Positions 6,280 to 7,968 of a DNA stretch of 7,968 nt are shown in pieces. The notes under the pieces were generated by a model, which made no database searches, had not been told where the DNA came from, and worked only from the letters and a program-made list of their open reading frames with translations. The stretch is taken from NCBI GenBank assembly GCA_021731345.1, contig JAKFXO010000028.1, positions 1-7,968 on the forward strand. The letters run 5' to 3'. The position numbers and the translations under genes were made by a program. Source of the stretch: Candidatus Peribacterales bacterium. Lineage in GTDB: Bacteria; Patescibacteriota; Gracilibacteria; Peribacterales; Peribacteraceae. Every line of letters begins with the position of its first letter. The stretch's first letter is position 1.

Positions 6280-6296
6280 GGGGGAGGAGAAAAGAA
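6280..6296 (-). promoter_or_regulatory. Unbroken pyrimidine run before the subunit A start
   Basis: The 20-base F-A spacer reads, on the coding strand, as 17 consecutive pyrimidines ending CTCCTCCCCC, followed by GTT and the ATG. This is the complement of a Shine-Dalgarno sequence, not one. It is the clearest case of the CU-rich pre-start tracts in this window. Confidence 0.35.
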
Positions 6297-6647
6297 TTAT
6301 TTCAAAATGTCGGAGCCCACGGCGCGCTCAACAATTTTCTTGAGACGTTCCAAGCCGTAGCCTGAAGAACCGTGGTGACTAGGAAGTGGGATGATGGCAG
6401 GGAGTGCGCCACGAGACAGGCGCTTCAGGTCTTCCTGCGAGAGTTGTGTCATGAGATGCTCAGAAACGAAGACGATGCCGTACACGTTGCGTTCGCGTCC
6501 GTCTTCTATGCGGATAGCCTTCTTAAGGCGCATGAGTTCGCTCACGGCATCCGTGCCTTCCTGCGTAGGGACCACATCCACGCCAAGAAGTGCGAAACCA
6601 GCAACAGCTTCCTTGGAGCCCACGATGGCGATGCGATACGAAGACAT
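6297..6647 (-). CDS. atpF: V/A-type ATPase subunit F (central stalk)
   Basis: Subunit F binds subunit D on the rotor shaft and modulates ATPase activity. The 116-residue protein has the Rossmann-like fold signs of the family. RIAIVGSKEAVAGFALLGVD (5-24) is the first strand and the G-rich turn. NVYGIVFVSEHL (54-65) is the second buried strand. PAIIPLPSHHG...YGLERLKKIVERAVGSDILK (83-116) is the conserved C-terminus. It starts two bases after the subunit C stop (TAA 6650-6652) and has no Shine-Dalgarno sequence, so it probably depends on translational coupling. It is called NtpG in Enterococcus. The symbol follows Thermus/archaeal usage and does not mean the F-type b subunit. Confidence 0.94.
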   Translation of the reverse strand: MSSYRIAIVGSKEAVAGFALLGVDVVPTQEGTDAVSELMRLKKAIRIEDGRERNVYGIVFVSEHLMTQLSQEDLKRLSRGALPAIIPLPSHHGSSGYGLERLKKIVERAVGSDILK

Positions 6648-6649
6648 GA

Positions 6650-7651
6650 TTAGTCGGCGTACGGGGAAGCGGACAAGAAAGGCGGCAGAAGTTTTTTCAG
6701 TTCATCGGAGCGTAAGCCTGCAGATGCACCAACGAGAATGGTACGTAGTAGCTTGAGCTGTGACTGTGCGATGGCGGCAAATGCGAAGATCGGTTCAATG
6801 GTGAGCGGACGCATACGCATCTGTGCGATGTCGAATGCGATGGCCTTTGCAAGGCCGCGCTCAAGGACGATCGTCGAGTCTTCCGCCGTCTGAATACTAT
6901 CGGCGAGTGCGGAGCTGAGGTGAGAGCCGCGTACGAGGTCTGCGAGCTTCTGTGGATCAGTCGTGAAGCGAGACATACTGATGTCCCCGCCGGGAAGTAG
7001 GTGGTCTTCTGGGCGTTCATCACGACGTAGCCGACGAGCAGTCCGAATATTCTGAAGATCAATGTGGTGAGCCACGAAAAGCCGGATAGCTTCCCCGCCT
7101 TTTTGTGCGAGTGCGAGCTGACGCTCGGCAAAAAATCGTGCAACGAGCGTATCGATCTGCTGAGGCGAGAGAGATCTGTCTGAGATTGCAGTGCGCACGA
7201 AGGCTCTCAATTCTTCTGGTGTACCAGAAGCGTGGCCGCCACCAACGAGCGTGCGAATGGATTCTGGATCGTACGCCGTTGCGCCAACGTGTGGCTCCGT
7301 GCTGAGGCCAGATGTTAGACCGTGCTGTTTTTTGAGGAGATACCCCAGGAGCGCTGCATCATCTTTCATCCACAAAATATCGAACACGTCAGCCTCGCTT
7401 TCCGAGACCATGGAACGTACTTCGTTTTTGAGCCATCGCTCAATGTTATTAATGAAGCGGTGTGGGTTGTCGTTGTATTCCACCTGAGAGCTGATCTTCA
7501 GTTCCGTGATGATCTGTGCAAGCTCCGCAGCATTTGCTGCACTTACCATACGATCCACATCGTTCTGCGTCAGCAGGTATTCCTGCAGAACACCTACGCG
7601 GCCGAAGCCGTAGGAGTGCGTCTGCCTGCTGCTAGCGAACGGTGCGCTCAT
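6650..7651 (-). CDS. atpC: V/A-type ATPase subunit C (rotor socket, AC39/d-type)
   Basis: Subunit C is the funnel that seats the D-F shaft on the K-subunit membrane ring. The 333-residue, mostly helical protein matches the AC39/NtpC family. It has an N-terminal SYGFGRVGVLQEYLLTQNDVDRM, then DILWMKDDAALLGYLLKKQHGL (about 91-112), IDLQNIRTARRLRR (about 207-220), and a C-terminal EPIFAFAAIAQSQLKLLRTILVGASAGL. These sequences are less conserved than A and B, so the call also rests on position: between E and F, as in ntp and atp operons. The ATG overlaps the TGA of subunit E by four bases (ATGA), a classic translational coupling. The extra charged/Gly segment around 117-145 has no obvious counterpart that I can recall and may be lineage specific. 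Confidence 0.9.
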   Translation of the reverse strand: MSAPFASSRQTHSYGFGRVGVLQEYLLTQNDVDRMVSAANAAELAQIITELKISSQVEYNDNPHRFINNIERWLKNEVRSMVSESEADVFDILWMKDDAALLGYLLKKQHGLTSGLSTEPHVGATAYDPESIRTLVGGGHASGTPEELRAFVRTAISDRSLSPQQIDTLVARFFAERQLALAQKGGEAIRLFVAHHIDLQNIRTARRLRRDERPEDHLLPGGDISMSRFTTDPQKLADLVRGSHLSSALADSIQTAEDSTIVLERGLAKAIAFDIAQMRMRPLTIEPIFAFAAIAQSQLKLLRTILVGASAGLRSDELKKLLPPFLSASPYAD

Positions 7652-7968
7652 CGAGTGGTGCCGAAAAGTTGTCCGGCTACTTCTATCTCGGTGTCCGGGC
7701 GGAGAATATTTTTCACAAGAAATTCATACGTATAGTCCCTATCCTCCTTCTCGCTTACGAAACGGAATCCTCCTGCAGAGTCGATGGCTGGAAGCATCTC
7801 GCGGTCGCCTGCGAGTTTCTTCAATAGTTGTGCGTGCGCTTGGCTTGGGATGATCGTTCCACCCCTTGGAAGTTGTGCGACCCATCCTGAGAGTAGTCGT
7901 TCCGTTTCCGCAACTGGAAGCGCTGCAAGCTCCTTCGTGACTGCTGCATAAAATTCATCCAGTAGTTC
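7648..7968 (-). CDS. atpE: V/A-type ATPase subunit E, C-terminal part (peripheral stalk)
   Basis: The last 106 codons are visible, ending at TGA 7648-7650; the start lies past the right edge. Subunit E forms the peripheral stalk with a G/H-type partner and holds the A3B3 head still. The visible peptide has the E-type C-terminal domain pattern: a helical stretch (LLDEFYAAVTKELAALP), then IIPSQAHAQLLKKLAG, then GGFRFVSEKEDRDYTYEFLVKNILR and a final IEVAGQLFG. The GGF/GG-V strand followed by a short acidic turn and a helix ending in LFG is what E subunits look like. Position upstream of C supports the call. E is fast-evolving, so identity rests on pattern and context. The ATGA overlap with C fixes the stop. 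Confidence 0.83.
   Translation of the reverse strand, partial: ELLDEFYAAVTKELAALPVAETERLLSGWVAQLPRGGTIIPSQAHAQLLKKLAGDREMLPAIDSAGGFRFVSEKEDRDYTYEFLVKNILRPDTEIEVAGQLFGTTR

Noticed and set aside
6279..6309. GGGGGAGGAG with an ATG downstream on the plus strand, like a ribosome binding site
   Set aside because: It is the complement of the pyrimidine tract before subunit A, the distance to the ATG is too long, and the frame that follows is antisense to subunit F.
7648..7651. TGA as a sense codon (recoded glycine, as in Gracilibacteria)
   Set aside because: The TGA ends subunit E at the expected LFG-containing terminus and overlaps the subunit C start; no other gene has an in-frame TGA.
2395..7968. 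F-type ATP synthase
   Set aside because: Subunit A has the large non-homologous insertion, B has a degenerate P-loop, and D, F, C and E are V/A-type families.
1..7968. CRISPR arrays, insertion sequences, tRNA genes or other mobile elements
   Set aside because: I saw no regularly spaced repeats, transposase-like frames or tRNA cloverleaf in either strand, and intergenic space is short.

Overview
The window shows two divergent-style blocks that converge near position 2350. The left block lies on the plus strand. It holds the last 37 codons of an OmpR/PhoB-type response regulator, a complete membrane histidine kinase (119-1297), a 271-base intergenic region rich in RNA structure, and a secreted protein with three S-layer homology (SLH) modules (1569-2330). 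The right block lies on the minus strand and is the core of an archaeal/vacuolar-type (V/A-type) rotary ATPase operon. Transcribed from right to left it encodes E (partial), C, F, A, B and D. The E-C-F-A-B-D order is the one known from the Enterococcus ntp and Thermus atp operons. The membrane subunits I and K and the second peripheral-stalk subunit probably lie upstream, past the right edge.

The genes work in two units. The response regulator and kinase form a two-component system with a small extracytoplasmic sensor domain. A TTAAcc-N5-TTAAag direct repeat just behind the kinase looks like an OmpR/PhoB-family operator. It is followed by a candidate structured RNA (about 1325-1456) and an intrinsic terminator (1481-1507), all ahead of the SLH gene. 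The envelope protein may therefore be controlled at transcription initiation and again by attenuation, but that is inference. The ATPase genes are packed tightly (4-base overlap between E and C, 2-29 base spacers elsewhere), as expected for a single transcript making a stoichiometric complex.

The most unusual signal is in 1325-1456. Two perfect helices (8 bp and 7 bp) have adjacent 5' arms and cross each other, with one hairpin inside each, giving a nested-pseudoknot order P1-P2-P3-P1'-P4-P2'. This is the strand order of HDV-like ribozymes, although some junction lengths do not fit. I could not assign it to a known RNA family. A second oddity is the absence of Shine-Dalgarno sequences. The starts of D, B, A and the SLH gene are instead preceded by pyrimidine-rich tracts containing CCCC.

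The organism is a bacterium with roughly balanced base composition, the standard genetic code (TAA, TAG and one TGA stop) and a V/A-type rather than F-type ATPase. The SLH protein implies an S-layer or other SLH-anchored envelope. A candidate-phyla lineage such as Peregrinibacteria/Peribacteria is possible, but this is a weak guess; Thermus/Deinococcus-like, spirochaete or Firmicutes-like sources of a V/A-ATPase cannot be excluded from the sequence alone.
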